Below the pieces are notes generated by a model that saw only the letters and a program-made list of their open reading frames with translations, did not search any database and had not been told where the DNA came from. From JAJEAO01 sp963667635 (lineage in GTDB: Bacteria > Acidobacteriota > Vicinamibacteria > Marinacidobacterales > Marinacidobacteraceae): DNA of 64,000 bases. Location of the stretch: positions 1,612,001-1,676,000 of the forward strand of contig OZ246946.1 in NCBI GenBank assembly GCA_965232015.1, given 5' to 3'. Shown here piece after piece: positions 1 to 8,679 of the stretch. The position numbers were made by a program, and so were the translations under genes. Within the stretch, counting starts at the first letter, position 1, and each line of letters starts with the position of its first letter.

Positions 1-1015
1 GGTACACCAGCGCCGCGCCCGGGCAGTTCATCGGCTTCACCCCGAACCGGTGTTCGTCGGACTCGATGAAGAACATGTTGTCGCGGTAATGGTCGAGGTG
101 TCCGCTTCGCTCCCACACCGCTTCGTTCAGGATCAGGGGTGTGCGGATCTCTCGGTACCCGCGGCGATCGAGGCGGGCCCGCATCGAGTCCAGAAGCCGG
201 TTCACGACTCCCATCCCGAACGGGAGCCAGAAGACCTGACCGGGCGCCTCCTCGAGGATGAGAAAGAGCCGCTGGTCCTTGCCGATGCGGCGATGATCGC
301 GCCGCTTCGCTTCTTCGATCCGGTGCAGATGCTCGGCGAGCTGCTTGCGATCGGGGAAGCTGGTTGCGTAGATCCGCTGCATCGGGATCCCCGTCGCATC
401 CCCTTTCCAGTAGGCGCCCGAGCTCGACAGGACCTTGACCGCCCGCAGGTAGCCGGTGTGGGGGACGTGGGGACCGCCGCAGAAGTCGAAGAAGTCGCCC
501 ACCCGGTAGCAGGAGACCCTCTCCCCGGCCTTCTCGCGGATCAGCTCCACCTTGAAGGGCTCCCCGAGGTCCTCGAAGACCCGGATCGCCTCGCGCCTGG
601 GGAGGAACTCCTGCTGGAACGGCAGGCGCTTCCGGACGAGCTCGCGCATCCGCTTCTCGATCCGCCGAAGGTCCTCGGTGGTGAACGGCTCGGAGATGCC
701 GAAGTCGTAGTAGAACCCACCCTCGATGGGGGGGCCGACCCCGTAGCGCGCCTGCGGGAACAGATCCTTCACCGCGGCGGCGAGCAGATGCGCGGAACTG
801 TGGCGGAAGACGTGGAGGCCGTCGGAATCCGATGGGGTCAGGAACCGGACGTCCACGTCCGTCTCGGGCCGAAGCGACAGATCCACTTCGCGCTCGACGT
901 CCCCGGAACGGATGGCGGCGGCGACCGCTCCCCGGGGAGCGGATCCGGCCAGCGGCTGTCCGGCGGGCGCGACGGCATCGGGGGCCGGTGCGGCGGGATC
1001 TGGGGAGGAACTCAA
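1..1015 (-). CDS. thrS: threonyl-tRNA synthetase, N-terminal half (runs off the window start)
   Basis: Charges tRNA-Thr with threonine in the cytoplasm. The visible part begins with a divergent TGS-like region (about residues 1-62, its first 25 residues Ala/Pro-rich), followed by the HxxxH editing site (HSSAH, residues 70-74), the second editing motif CGGPHVPH, and the start of the class II catalytic domain ending in the motif 2 region with the zinc-ligand stretch KPMNCPG at the window edge. The remaining 300 or so residues lie outside. No in-frame ATG or GTG exists upstream of the conserved region. The best start is a TTG at 1015 preceded by GGAG; an ATG-CGC-CCT-TGA mini-frame sits directly before it and its stop overlaps the TTG. 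A tRNA-Val gene lies 66 bases upstream on the same strand. Family assignment is certain, the start is not. Confidence 0.93.
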   Translation of the reverse strand, partial: MSSSPDPAAPAPDAVAPAGQPLAGSAPRGAVAAAIRSGDVEREVDLSLRPETDVDVRFLTPSDSDGLHVFRHSSAHLLAAAVKDLFPQARYGVGPPIEGGFYYDFGISEPFTTEDLRRIEKRMRELVRKRLPFQQEFLPRREAIRVFEDLGEPFKVELIREKAGERVSCYRVGDFFDFCGGPHVPHTGYLRAVKVLSSSGAYWKGDATGIPMQRIYATSFPDRKQLAEHLHRIEEAKRRDHRRIGKDQRLFLILEEAPGQVFWLPFGMGVVNRLLDSMRARLDRRGYREIRTPLILNEAVWERSGHLDHYRDNMFFIESDEHRFGVKPMNCPGAALVY

Positions 1016-1081
1016 GGGCGCATCTCCGGTCCGGGTCGTCGCGGGAGAGGAGGACCGTCCGGCGGCGACTCCACCGGCGGA

Positions 1082-1156
1082 TGGTAGGCGCGGGCGGATT
1101 TGAACCGCCGACTTCTACCGCGTCAAGGTAGCGCTCTCCCCCTGAGCTACGCGCCT
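1082..1156 (-). tRNA. tRNA-Val (anticodon GAC)
   Basis: A complete cloverleaf can be folded on the minus strand. The acceptor stem AGGCGCG pairs with CGCGCCT, the D stem GCTC with GAGC, the anticodon stem CTACC with GGTAG around the loop TTGACGC, and the T stem GGCGG with CCGCC around TTCAAAT. The anticodon GAC reads GUC valine codons. The 3' CCA is encoded (positions 1082-1084). It lies just upstream of thrS in the same direction. Confidence 0.95.
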
Positions 1157-1202
1157 CCGTCGGAGGGCGGATCTTAGCAATCCTCAACAGCAGGCGAACA
1201 GA

Positions 1203-1232
1203 GTCACGCGGCCCGGTTCTCCCGGTAGGGAC
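1203..1232. repeat. fragment of MITE-like repeat (family M)
   Basis: The stretch GTCACGCGGCCCGGTTCTCC and the following CGGTAGGG match the inner end of the two full elements at 6585-6810 and 18722-19035. The CAGCCTGTGGA terminus itself is not intact here, so this is a truncated or eroded copy. Confidence 0.6.
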
Positions 1233-1240
1233 CGGCAAAG

Positions 1241-1457
1241 AGGGGGGAGAGGTTCGGAGAGGGGGGATCCGTCCGGGGATCCGTCCCCCCTCTCCGAGAG
1301 AGAACGTAACGCCGATCGCAACCTGGAGCGGAGCGAAGGTTGCGATCAGAGGCGCGAAGCGCCGAGCGGGTCAGGGAGGGGGCCGTACTCGTAGCGCCGA
1401 CGGTCCACGCTCTCGCAGTTGCAACGAACCTCGGCCCCCCTCCCTGGCCCGCCCGAC
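1241..1457 (-). repeat. dispersed intergenic repeat A, copy 1
   Basis: About 215 bases that reappear in inverted orientation at 33507-33711. Shared blocks include GTGGACNGTCGGCGCTAC, CCCGCTCGGCGCTTCGCGCC, GATCGCAACC and TCTCTCGGAGAGG. The copies differ by scattered substitutions and a small insertion, so they are old. It fills most of the gap between tRNA-Val and the GspE/PilB gene; no gene is supported here although reading frames are open. Confidence 0.75.
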
Positions 1458-1553
1458 TCTTCACGGGGCGAGTTGTGCACAAAGCCCGACCGATCGGACC
1501 CGAGCCGCGCGATTCCCCGCCCGATTCCGTCATGCACACCCGGGAGGCCACTC

Positions 1554-4544
1554 ATGTCGAAGCGAGGGCGCAACCGGGCGAACGAGCCCACGAATCCGAT
1601 ACCCGACCTGCTCGGCGTGCTGCGCCGCGGCGGGAAGCTGCCGCCGGAGACGACGGACCCGCTGGTCCGCATCGCCGCCCTGCCCGCCGCCTCCCGCGAG
1701 GCCGCCCTGATCGCCGAGGGGCTGGTCGCCGAGGAGGACATCGCCCAGGCGGTGGCGGAGGACACCGGACTCCCCTACTGCGCCATCAATCCGGCCGAAC
1801 TGCCGCCGGAAGTCGTCACCGGGGCGCTGCCCGCCCCGTTCGCCCGGCGCCACACGATCTGCGCCCTCTCGCGTGACGAGGGCGTCCTCACGGTAGCGAT
1901 GGCGAACCCGTACGCGCAAGACGCCATCCGCGACCTCGAGCGCTATCTCGGGATCCGGGTTCGGGTCGTCGTGGCGACGCGATCCGACATCGAGGGCATC
2001 AACACCAGCCTCTACAACCTGCGAACATCGCTCGAGGCGGCCGAGACCCAGCTCTGGGACGAGCACGGAGAGACCTCCGCCGCAGCGTCGGGTACCAAGG
2101 AGTTCGCCTCCGGCGCGGAAGCCGGGGACGATCTCGAGCCCACCACGCGGCCCGTCGTCAGCGCGCTCGATTCGATCCTGCGGCAGGCGTTCGAGCAGCG
2201 CGCCTCCGACATCCACATGGAGCCCAAGCGCGACCTCGCCGTCGTGCGGTTTCGGGTGGATGGCGTCCTGCGCACCATGCACCGTTTCCCCCGCATCGTC
2301 CATCAGGCGGTCGTGAGCCGGGTCAAGATGCTGAGCGGACTCGACATCGCCGAGAAGCGTCGTCCCCAGGACGGACGGATGAAGCGGGTGGAGCCGGGCA
2401 AGGAGATCGAACTCCGGGTGTCCACCCTCCCGACGGTGTTCGGAGAGAAGGCCGTCCTTCGGGTGTTCGACCCGACCGCTCTCGTCGCGTCGCTCGAGCA
2501 GCTCCGTCTGGCGTCCGACGAGGAGACGCGACTGCGGGCGCTGCTGGACCGGCGGGAGGGGCTCGTACTCGTCACCGGCCCCACCGGCAGCGGCAAGACG
2601 ACCACGCTCTACTCCGTCCTCCGGCAGGTCGCCACACCGGATGTGAATGTCATCACCATCGAAGACCCGGTCGAGCTGATCCACTCCCGACTCAGCCAGG
2701 TCCAGGTGCACCTCAAGATCGGCCTGACCTTCGCCGCCGCCATCCGCAGCGTCCTCCGACAGGATCCGGACATCGTGATGGTCGGGGAGATCCGGGACCA
2801 GGACACCGCCGAGATGGCGGTTCAGGCGGCGCTCACCGGACACCTGGTGCTGTCCACGCTGCACACGAACGACGCCCCCGGGGCCCTGACCCGGCTGTCG
2901 GACCTCGGCGTCCCCCGCTTCCTGATCGCGACGACGCTGATCGGGGTCGTCGCGCAGCGCCTCGTCCGCACCGTCTGCTCCCGGTGCTCCCGATGGAAGC
3001 ACCTCTCGGCGGCGGAGGCCGAGGTGATCGCCGCCCCCGGGCTTCGGGGCCGTCGCGTTCGGGAGGGGGAAGGCTGCGCCCGCTGCGGCGACACCGGATA
3101 TCGCGGGCGCCGCGCGATCTTCGAGATCCTCTCGCTCGGGTCCGACGCGGTCGCCGCGATCCTCGCCGGGCAAAGCGCCGAGCAGCTCTCCGCGATGGCT
3201 CGCCGCTCCGGATTCCGTAGCCTGCGTCAGAACGCCCTCCGGGCGATGCTCGCCGGCGAGACGACTCTCGCCGAGGTCGTCCGGGTGACCGGGGCGGGCC
3301 CGGACCCGGGCGGCGGGTCAGTACCCGAGCGCCCTCCCGAGGAGCAGGAGAAGGGCTGGCAGCCCGTAGAACACGAGGACGACGTACGCGAGCGCGGCGG
3401 TGCGGCTCCGAACCGCGACCCGGGCCAGGAAGCGGGCGCCCGCGAGCGGGATCTCCCGGATCCGACGGATCGGGTAGATGAGCCCGATGCCGATGAGGTT
3501 GAAGAGGAGATGCACGGTGGCGATTTCGAAGCCGAAGTGGGCGTTGGGACCGGAAACGGCCAACGCAGCCAGGAAGGCGGTCACGGTGGTCCCCACGTTG
3601 GCTCCGAGCGTCACCGGGAATGCGTCGTCGAGGGCGAGCAGACCGGCGCCGGCGAGCGGGACCAGCATCGAGGTCGTGATCGAGCTCGACTGAGCGAGGA
3701 TCGTGACGAACGCGCCGACGCCCATCGCAAGCAGCGCAGAACGACCCAGGACCCGCCCGACGGTGTCCTCCGCGCCGGAAGCGGTGAGGCCCTTGAGGGT
3801 CCGCACGAGGAGCCCGAGCGTCAGCACGAGGACGACAGCGGACCCCACGGCGAGGACGGCGGAAGCCTGGGTCTCGGACCGCGTGAGCCAGGCGGCGACT
3901 CCTCCGAGGACATGCGGGACCCACTCGATCAGGCCCTTGAGCGGGCTCTCGTAGTCCACGCCTCGCCCGATGAAGCCGCCGAACCAGCCGGAGACCACGC
4001 CGGCGGATCGGGCGAGGAATCCGGTCGCGATCTCGATCGGCAGCAGGATCGCAACCGCCCCCAGATTGAACAGGTCGTGGCAGGTGGCGACGGCGAAGGC
4101 CCGCCCGAGCTCGGCTCGATCGCGGAGATGACCGAGGGAAGCGAGCGAGTTCGTGACCGTCGTCCCGAGGTTCGCTCCCATGACCATGGGAATCGCGCTG
4201 GCGAAGGGCAGCGGGGAGTCGGGCGCCGCCACCAGGGCGACGATGAGCGAGGTCGTGATCGAGGAACTCTGGACCAGCGTCGTGGCCAGCATTCCCATGA
4301 TCAGACCGACGAGGGGGTTGGCCGAGGCCTCGAAGAACCGGTCGAGAAGGCCCGATCCGAGCCCCTGGAACCCGTCGCCGAGGCCGGCGATGGCCCCGAG
4401 GAACACGATGAACAGGACCGCGAGGAAAAGAACCCTCCGGACCACGCCGTGAGCGCCTCGGCCGGACATTCTCAGCGAGTCGAGGAGACGAACGCGAAAC
4501 GGTCGCCGGGCGCCGCCGGCTTCCGATTCGTCATCGAGGACTGA
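1554..4544 (+). CDS. GspE/PilB-type secretion or pilus assembly ATPase (reading frame lacks the expected stop)
   Basis: Hexameric cytoplasmic ATPase that powers type II secretion or type IV pilus assembly. An N-terminal MshEN/T2SSE_N domain (about residues 1-150) precedes the catalytic core with Walker A GPTGSGKTTT, Walker B DIVMVGEIRD, the His box LVLSTLHTND and a zinc-binding pair CSRC...CARC. ATG 1554 has a GGGAGG ribosome site seven bases upstream. Family homology ends at about 3315 (GETTLAEVVRVTG), as in relatives of 550-600 residues. The frame then has no stop until 4544 and reads about 410 residues antisense through the convergent Na/Pi cotransporter gene, giving 996 codons in all. That tail has no recognisable domain and is charged and repetitive, as antisense of a membrane protein would be. 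Either a stop was lost by mutation or sequencing error, or a read-through protein exists. No other pil or gsp gene is visible nearby. Confidence 0.88.
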   Translation: MSKRGRNRANEPTNPIPDLLGVLRRGGKLPPETTDPLVRIAALPAASREAALIAEGLVAEEDIAQAVAEDTGLPYCAINPAELPPEVVTGALPAPFARRHTICALSRDEGVLTVAMANPYAQDAIRDLERYLGIRVRVVVATRSDIEGINTSLYNLRTSLEAAETQLWDEHGETSAAASGTKEFASGAEAGDDLEPTTRPVVSALDSILRQAFEQRASDIHMEPKRDLAVVRFRVDGVLRTMHRFPRIVHQAVVSRVKMLSGLDIAEKRRPQDGRMKRVEPGKEIELRVSTLPTVFGEKAVLRVFDPTALVASLEQLRLASDEETRLRALLDRREGLVLVTGPTGSGKTTTLYSVLRQVATPDVNVITIEDPVELIHSRLSQVQVHLKIGLTFAAAIRSVLRQDPDIVMVGEIRDQDTAEMAVQAALTGHLVLSTLHTNDAPGALTRLSDLGVPRFLIATTLIGVVAQRLVRTVCSRCSRWKHLSAAEAEVIAAPGLRGRRVREGEGCARCGDTGYRGRRAIFEILSLGSDAVAAILAGQSAEQLSAMARRSGFRSLRQNALRAMLAGETTLAEVVRVTGAGPDPGGGSVPERPPEEQEKGWQPVEHEDDVRERGGAAPNRDPGQEAGARERDLPDPTDRVDEPDADEVEEEMHGGDFEAEVGVGTGNGQRSQEGGHGGPHVGSERHRECVVEGEQTGAGERDQHRGRDRARLSEDRDERADAHRKQRRTTQDPPDGVLRAGSGEALEGPHEEPERQHEDDSGPHGEDGGSLGLGPREPGGDSSEDMRDPLDQALERALVVHASPDEAAEPAGDHAGGSGEESGRDLDRQQDRNRPQIEQVVAGGDGEGPPELGSIAEMTEGSERVRDRRPEVRSHDHGNRAGEGQRGVGRRHQGDDERGRDRGTLDQRRGQHSHDQTDEGVGRGLEEPVEKARSEPLEPVAEAGDGPEEHDEQDREEKNPPDHAVSASAGHSQRVEETNAKRSPGAAGFRFVIED
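3318..4469 (-). CDS. Na/Pi cotransporter family protein (NptA-like)
   Basis: Polytopic inner-membrane protein of 383 residues of the Na/Pi-cotransporter family (PF02690), which moves phosphate with sodium. It shows the family's internal duplication: two QSSS motifs (LVQSSSITTSL in the first half, LAQSSSITTSM in the second) and two GAN-GTTVT motifs (GANLGTTVTNSLASLG, GANVGTTVTAFLAALA). Membrane segments are distributed along the whole chain. No PhoU domain is fused at the C-terminus. Its stop falls where the converging ATPase gene should end; the two reading frames overlap over its full length. Substrate specificity (inorganic phosphate or another anion) cannot be told from sequence. Confidence 0.9.
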   Translation of the reverse strand: MSGRGAHGVVRRVLFLAVLFIVFLGAIAGLGDGFQGLGSGLLDRFFEASANPLVGLIMGMLATTLVQSSSITTSLIVALVAAPDSPLPFASAIPMVMGANLGTTVTNSLASLGHLRDRAELGRAFAVATCHDLFNLGAVAILLPIEIATGFLARSAGVVSGWFGGFIGRGVDYESPLKGLIEWVPHVLGGVAAWLTRSETQASAVLAVGSAVVLVLTLGLLVRTLKGLTASGAEDTVGRVLGRSALLAMGVGAFVTILAQSSSITTSMLVPLAGAGLLALDDAFPVTLGANVGTTVTAFLAALAVSGPNAHFGFEIATVHLLFNLIGIGLIYPIRRIREIPLAGARFLARVAVRSRTAALAYVVLVFYGLPALLLLLGRALGY

Positions 4545-4888
4545 AGCGGAAGGACGATCGGACCAGCGGTTGGGACGACCCGTTCGGAGACCGTAGAACC
4601 TGGAGGGAACGGGGGATCACACATGGGTGGGAGTCGTGCTCCTCCGGCGCGACGAGACGCTGAACGCCCCCGGTGAACCCGACTTCGAGATCGGATGAGC
4701 ACCGGAAAACTGAAGACTCACGATGGACTCCGCTGACTGCGGCTTCCGGAGCCTCCGCACCCACCCGGCTGGATCCGTCGCACGGGAGCGCAATGGCCGT
4801 AGAAGAGCCTCGAGCGGGCGCTGTCGGAGCCGGCGCGGCGGGTCTCGGGACAGGGAGGCGCGGAGTGCACCGAAACCGACCCGACCGG
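4470..4888. other. intergenic stretch without recognised gene
   Basis: About 420 bases between the divergently placed Na/Pi cotransporter start and the HtrA gene end. Reading frames are open on both strands but none shows protein-like composition or a ribosome site. I looked for tRNA, SRP RNA and RNase P signatures and saw none. Confidence 0.5.
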
Positions 4889-6433
4889 TTACTCGTCGAA
4901 CTCGGCGACCAACAGGGTGCGCTGCCACTCGCCGGAGCCAGGGTCGAAGGCGATCCAGATCACGAACGGATCCCCCGGCTGGATGCCGGCCAGGACCCGG
5001 TCGAGATCGGCGACCGAAGCCACCGCCTCGTTGGCCACGTCGGTGATCACCATCCCCCGCTGAAGACCCAGCTCGTCGGCGACGCCGCCGGGAGCCACGC
5101 CCTCGATCACGATGCCGTCGAAGTCCGCTCCCATTTCCCGGCGCCGCTCCCGGTCGAGCGACGCTCCGACGATGCCGAGTCGGCCCGTCGGCTCCTCCCG
5201 GGGCTGCTCCGGCGCCGGCAGCGCGCGTCGCAGCGGGGCGGCCTCGTCGAAGGCCCGCTGCCCCAGGGTGACCCGAAGCGAGCGAGCCTCGCCGTCGCGG
5301 AGGAAGTCCACCGTGGCGGGTTCGTCGGGCCGGGCGTCCGCCACCGCGAACTGCAGATCGGTGGATCCCTCGATCCGCCGACCGTTGAACCGGGTGATGA
5401 CATCGCCGCGGCGCAGCCCGGCCGCCTCCGCCGGCGAGTCCTCGCCCGCGAAGTTGGTGACGATCGCGCCGCGGATGTCCGGGTCGAGGTCGAGGGCCTC
5501 GCGGACCTGCGGGCTGAGCGGCGTGATCGCCACACCCAGCCAACCGCGCGTCACCTCGCCGGAAGTCGCCAGATCGTCGTAAACCCGCCGAACCAGATTC
5601 GAGGGGATCGCGAATCCGATTCCGATGTTCCCGGGCGTCCCCTGCCGCTGGGTGAACGCCTGAATCACCGTGTTCACGCCGACGAGCCGGCCGTCCAGCG
5701 CCACCAGCGGGCCACCGGAGTTCCCCGGGTTGATCGCGGCGTCGGTCTGGATGAAGTCCTGGTAGTCCCCGCCGAGAACCCGACCCTTGGCGCTCACGAT
5801 GCCAGCGGTCACGGTGTGGCTGTTGCCGAGCGGATTCCCGATCGCCAGAACCCAGTCGCCCACGCGCACGTCCTCGGAGTTTCCGAGCCCGAGATGCGGG
5901 AACGATTCGGCGTTCTCCCCCAACAGACGAAGGACGGCGAGATCGGTTGGCGGATCCGTTCCCACGACTTCGGCTTCGACCTCGACGCCGTCGGCGAAGA
6001 CCGCGACGATCCGGGTCGCATCCTCGACCACATGATTGTTGGTGATCACGAGGCCGCTCGGGTCCACGATCGCTCCGGACCCCCGGCCCTCCCGAACGCC
6101 GGGCGGCCCCAGATCGCGGAACGGGAGGGGCACGTCCTCGAGGTCCACTTCCTGCTCGACCCGAAGGCTGACGACCGCGGGAGTCGCCACCCGCGCGACC
6201 TCCGCGAACGCGTCGGAGAGTCCGAGCGCCGGAGCGGTCCGCTCTCGATTCGGCGTTTCCTGAGGATCGGGAACCGCTGCGAGCGCGGTGAACTGGGGGT
6301 TCAGGGCCGTTTCGTCGGCTTCCTGCCCGGTCGCGGCGTGGGCGAACGACGGCAGGTTGAACCGCTCGGGGGCGTCCTGACCGAGGCAGCCGGATGCGAG
6401 GAGCAGCGCAGCGGCGGACAGGACTCGGAGCAT
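4889..6433 (-). CDS. htrA: HtrA/DegP-family periplasmic serine protease, lipoprotein
   Basis: Envelope quality-control protease of 514 residues. A lipobox (LLLASGC) near residue 16 predicts lipid anchoring instead of the soluble form usual for DegP. The trypsin-like domain has the catalytic triad: His in ITNNHVVED, Asp in TDLAVLRL and Ser in NPGNSGGPL. Two PDZ domains follow, the first after GWLGVAITPL and the second in the last 100 residues. About 65 residues of low-complexity linker separate the lipobox from the protease domain. It stands alone, with no neighbouring mucD or rpoE genes. Confidence 0.95.
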   Translation of the reverse strand: MLRVLSAAALLLASGCLGQDAPERFNLPSFAHAATGQEADETALNPQFTALAAVPDPQETPNRERTAPALGLSDAFAEVARVATPAVVSLRVEQEVDLEDVPLPFRDLGPPGVREGRGSGAIVDPSGLVITNNHVVEDATRIVAVFADGVEVEAEVVGTDPPTDLAVLRLLGENAESFPHLGLGNSEDVRVGDWVLAIGNPLGNSHTVTAGIVSAKGRVLGGDYQDFIQTDAAINPGNSGGPLVALDGRLVGVNTVIQAFTQRQGTPGNIGIGFAIPSNLVRRVYDDLATSGEVTRGWLGVAITPLSPQVREALDLDPDIRGAIVTNFAGEDSPAEAAGLRRGDVITRFNGRRIEGSTDLQFAVADARPDEPATVDFLRDGEARSLRVTLGQRAFDEAAPLRRALPAPEQPREEPTGRLGIVGASLDRERRREMGADFDGIVIEGVAPGGVADELGLQRGMVITDVANEAVASVADLDRVLAGIQPGDPFVIWIAFDPGSGEWQRTLLVAEFDE

Positions 6434-6584
6434 GAAGGAACCTCCTGGCGGGAAGAGGAAGAAACGTCGGGCCGGGTACCCACCCGCCGGGACGCCGGAG
6501 AGTGACCCCGCCCCGCGAGAGCCGGGCTTGCCCCCCGAATAGTACGCCGAGTTCGCGGGGCCGGTCCCGATCCGGGGGATAATT

Positions 6585-6810
6585 CAGCCTGTGGACAAAG
6601 TCACGCGGCCCGGTTCTCCCGGTAGGGGCTCGAGCGGCGATGCATCCCGCCTGGCCCCCACCGGGAGAACTGGCGCGCCCCTCCGCTTCGCTCCGGGGCG
6701 CTCTTCGTTGCGCATCGGTCGGAATACACCCGGTATTCCTCCCTCGCGCGCCGCCCCCACCGGGAGAACTGGGCCACTCTCGGTGCTCACGCGACTTCAT
6801 CCACAGGCTG
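6585..6810. repeat. MITE-like element (family M), copy 1, flanked by AATT
   Basis: A 226-base element bounded by terminal inverted repeats CAGCCTGTGGACAAAGTC and GACTTCATCCACAGGCTG. Inside are several copies of CCCACCGGGAGAACTGG and its complement. Both ends are flanked by AATT, which could be a 4-base target duplication or an extension of the inverted repeat. It encodes no transposase. The same element lies inverted at 18722-19035. Confidence 0.75.
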
Positions 6811-6948
6811 AATTCCCGGCGCCCGGCTCGGCTGCCGGAGCCGTGAGGTTGGTGGCACGACCATTGCGCCCCGCGGCGTACGGCCCGGGGTCCGCCGTCC
6901 CCGGCCTTGAGTTCGATCTTGCCCCGGCGGCCTGCCGAAAGGAGTCCG

Positions 6949-7794
6949 ATGCCCCGTTCGATCCTGTTCCTGCTCGCATTCGCGGTCCTGCTCTTCCTCC
7001 CGGCCGGCGGGTCCGCCGCGTCGGGACCGGACGCCCCGGGGTCGGAAGAGGACCCGAAGGAAGCCGCCCGGCTCCTCGATGCCGCCGCCGCCGAGGCGCG
7101 GTCTCTCCAGCCCCGGCGCCGCCCTCCGTTCGGCGCCGGGCCCCGCAGCCAGGGCCCGCGGCGCAGCGAGCCCACCTACGGCCTCTCGTTCCACAGCGGC
7201 TTCCGCATGCTCGCCGTCGAGAGCGCGCTGTTCGACGACAACGAGTTCGACTTCGGAGTCGAGGCGGGGGACTTTCTCGCGGCGCGCTTCGGAGTGGAGG
7301 GCGACTTCGCGCTCCTGCCCCGCTTCGCCGTCACGCTGGGGGTCGAGTCCGGCTCGGCGACCAGTACGTCCTCCTACCTGGACTTCGTTCACGACGACGG
7401 CGGCGAGATCCTCCACGATTCGGAGCTGTCCATCACCGAGTTCACCCTCGGTGGGCGTCTGCTCCTCGGGCCGCCCACCGCGCGCGTCCGGGGCTACCTC
7501 GCCGCGGGAGTCACCGGCATGATCTATCAGTACTGGGAAGACGGCGAGTTCATTGACGGGGCCACGTTCGACATCTTCTACGACTACTACGAGGAGCGCT
7601 CGTTCCAACTGGGCTTCTTCGCCGGAGTCGGCGGCGAAATGCCGCTCTTCCGCACCCGCTTGGGGTACGGGGCGCTGTTCGTGGAGTACCGCTACGCCGC
7701 ATCGCGCGGCGAACACGGGGACGGCTTCGAGGGGTTCGGCGATCTCCGGTTGGACCGGAGCGGAGCGCTCATCGGACTTCGCGTCCGGTTCTGA
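6949..7794 (+). CDS. predicted outer-membrane beta-barrel protein
   Basis: Protein of 281 residues not assigned to a named family. A signal peptide (MPRSILFLLAFAVLLFLPAG, cleavage near GSAAS) is followed by a 45-residue charged, Ala/Arg-rich linker and then alternating hydrophobic/polar strands with aromatic girdle residues. It ends in a C-terminal Phe (GLRVRF), the classic outer-membrane insertion signature. ATG 6949 is chosen because AAAGGAG lies just upstream; an in-frame ATG at 6907 would place 14 charged residues before the signal. The MITE-like element ends about 140 bases upstream. Function unknown; a porin or surface barrel is the likely class. Confidence 0.75.
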   Translation: MPRSILFLLAFAVLLFLPAGGSAASGPDAPGSEEDPKEAARLLDAAAAEARSLQPRRRPPFGAGPRSQGPRRSEPTYGLSFHSGFRMLAVESALFDDNEFDFGVEAGDFLAARFGVEGDFALLPRFAVTLGVESGSATSTSSYLDFVHDDGGEILHDSELSITEFTLGGRLLLGPPTARVRGYLAAGVTGMIYQYWEDGEFIDGATFDIFYDYYEERSFQLGFFAGVGGEMPLFRTRLGYGALFVEYRYAASRGEHGDGFEGFGDLRLDRSGALIGLRVRF

Positions 7795-7839
7795 TCCGGA
7801 CCGTTCCGCCCCGTCCCGACGCGGGCGGGATCCGTCAGC

Positions 7840-8679
7840 TCAGCCGGCGTCGGCGCCGTGCTCCCGGATGGCGGCGTCGCCGCCGTGCTCCCGGATGGCG
7901 GCGAGCAGCTCGAGGAGCGGGCCGTGGAGGCGCCCGTTGGTCGCGACGATGTTCGGTCCCCCGTTGCGGAACCGGGCTCCATGGAAGTCGGTGATCCGTC
8001 CTCCCGCCTCGCGCACCATCAGCTCACCCGCCGCCGTATCCCACGCCCGGAGCGTCTCTTCCCAGAATCCGTCGAACCGGCCGGCCGCGACCGAGCACAG
8101 GTCGAGAGCCGCCGATCCCGCCCGCCGGACCGCCCGGGCCCGCCGCATCACGCCGCAGAACAGCTCCAGGGCCCGATCCATCGGCTCGCGCTCGTAGGGA
8201 AACCCGGTCGCAAGGAGCGCTTCCTCGAGAACCGAAGTCGGAGAGACCCGGACGGCCGCGCCGTCGGCGGTCGCCCCCGATCCGGCTTCGGCCGTGAACA
8301 GCTCATCCCGCACCGGGTCGAGCACGGCGCCGGCGACGACCTCGCCTTCCAGTTCGTAGGCCACCGACACGCAGAACACCGGAAAACCGTGAGTGAAGTT
8401 CGTGGTGCCGTCGAGAGGATCCACGACGAACCGGCGATCGTCGCGGCCGCTCCCCACCAGGCCGCGCTCCTCGGCCAGGACCGGGACGTCCGGGAAGAGC
8501 CGCCGGAGGGTCGTCACGACGGCATGTTCCGCTTCATGATCCACCGTGGTGACCAGATTGATGCGACCCTTCCGGCTGATCCCGAACCCGCCGGAGGCGC
8601 GGCGGGCGTGCGCGATGCGGATCACCTCCGCGCCTGCCGCCGCCGCCTCGACGCAGGCGCGGCCGGGGCCGGTGTTCAC
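7840..8679 (-). CDS. suhB: inositol-monophosphatase family protein (SuhB-like)
   Basis: Mg2+-dependent, Li+-sensitive phosphatase acting on myo-inositol monophosphate or related sugar phosphates; 279 residues, the usual length. Metal-binding motifs are intact: EERG, VDPLDGTTNFTHGFP and WDTAAGELMVREAGG. It begins with a GTG (8679) overlapping the stop of the upstream kinase-like gene as GTGA, so the two are translationally coupled. The C-terminus ends in a short duplication (AAIREHGGD, AAIREHGAD) encoded by a tandem repeat at about 7846-7900, outside the catalytic fold. It is the last gene of the mre-mrd operon. Confidence 0.92.
   Translation of the reverse strand: MNTGPGRACVEAAAAGAEVIRIAHARRASGGFGISRKGRINLVTTVDHEAEHAVVTTLRRLFPDVPVLAEERGLVGSGRDDRRFVVDPLDGTTNFTHGFPVFCVSVAYELEGEVVAGAVLDPVRDELFTAEAGSGATADGAAVRVSPTSVLEEALLATGFPYEREPMDRALELFCGVMRRARAVRRAGSAALDLCSVAAGRFDGFWEETLRAWDTAAGELMVREAGGRITDFHGARFRNGGPNIVATNGRLHGPLLELLAAIREHGGDAAIREHGADAG

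Noticed and set aside
1204..1551. Minus-strand frame of 115 codons over repeat A, with a similar translation at 33554-33790 (+)
   Set aside because: The similarity comes from the DNA repeat itself; both orientations and several frames are open, and there is no ribosome site.
4545..4888. Possible structured RNA (SRP, RNase P or tmRNA) in the gap
   Set aside because: None of the conserved cores could be found on either strand.
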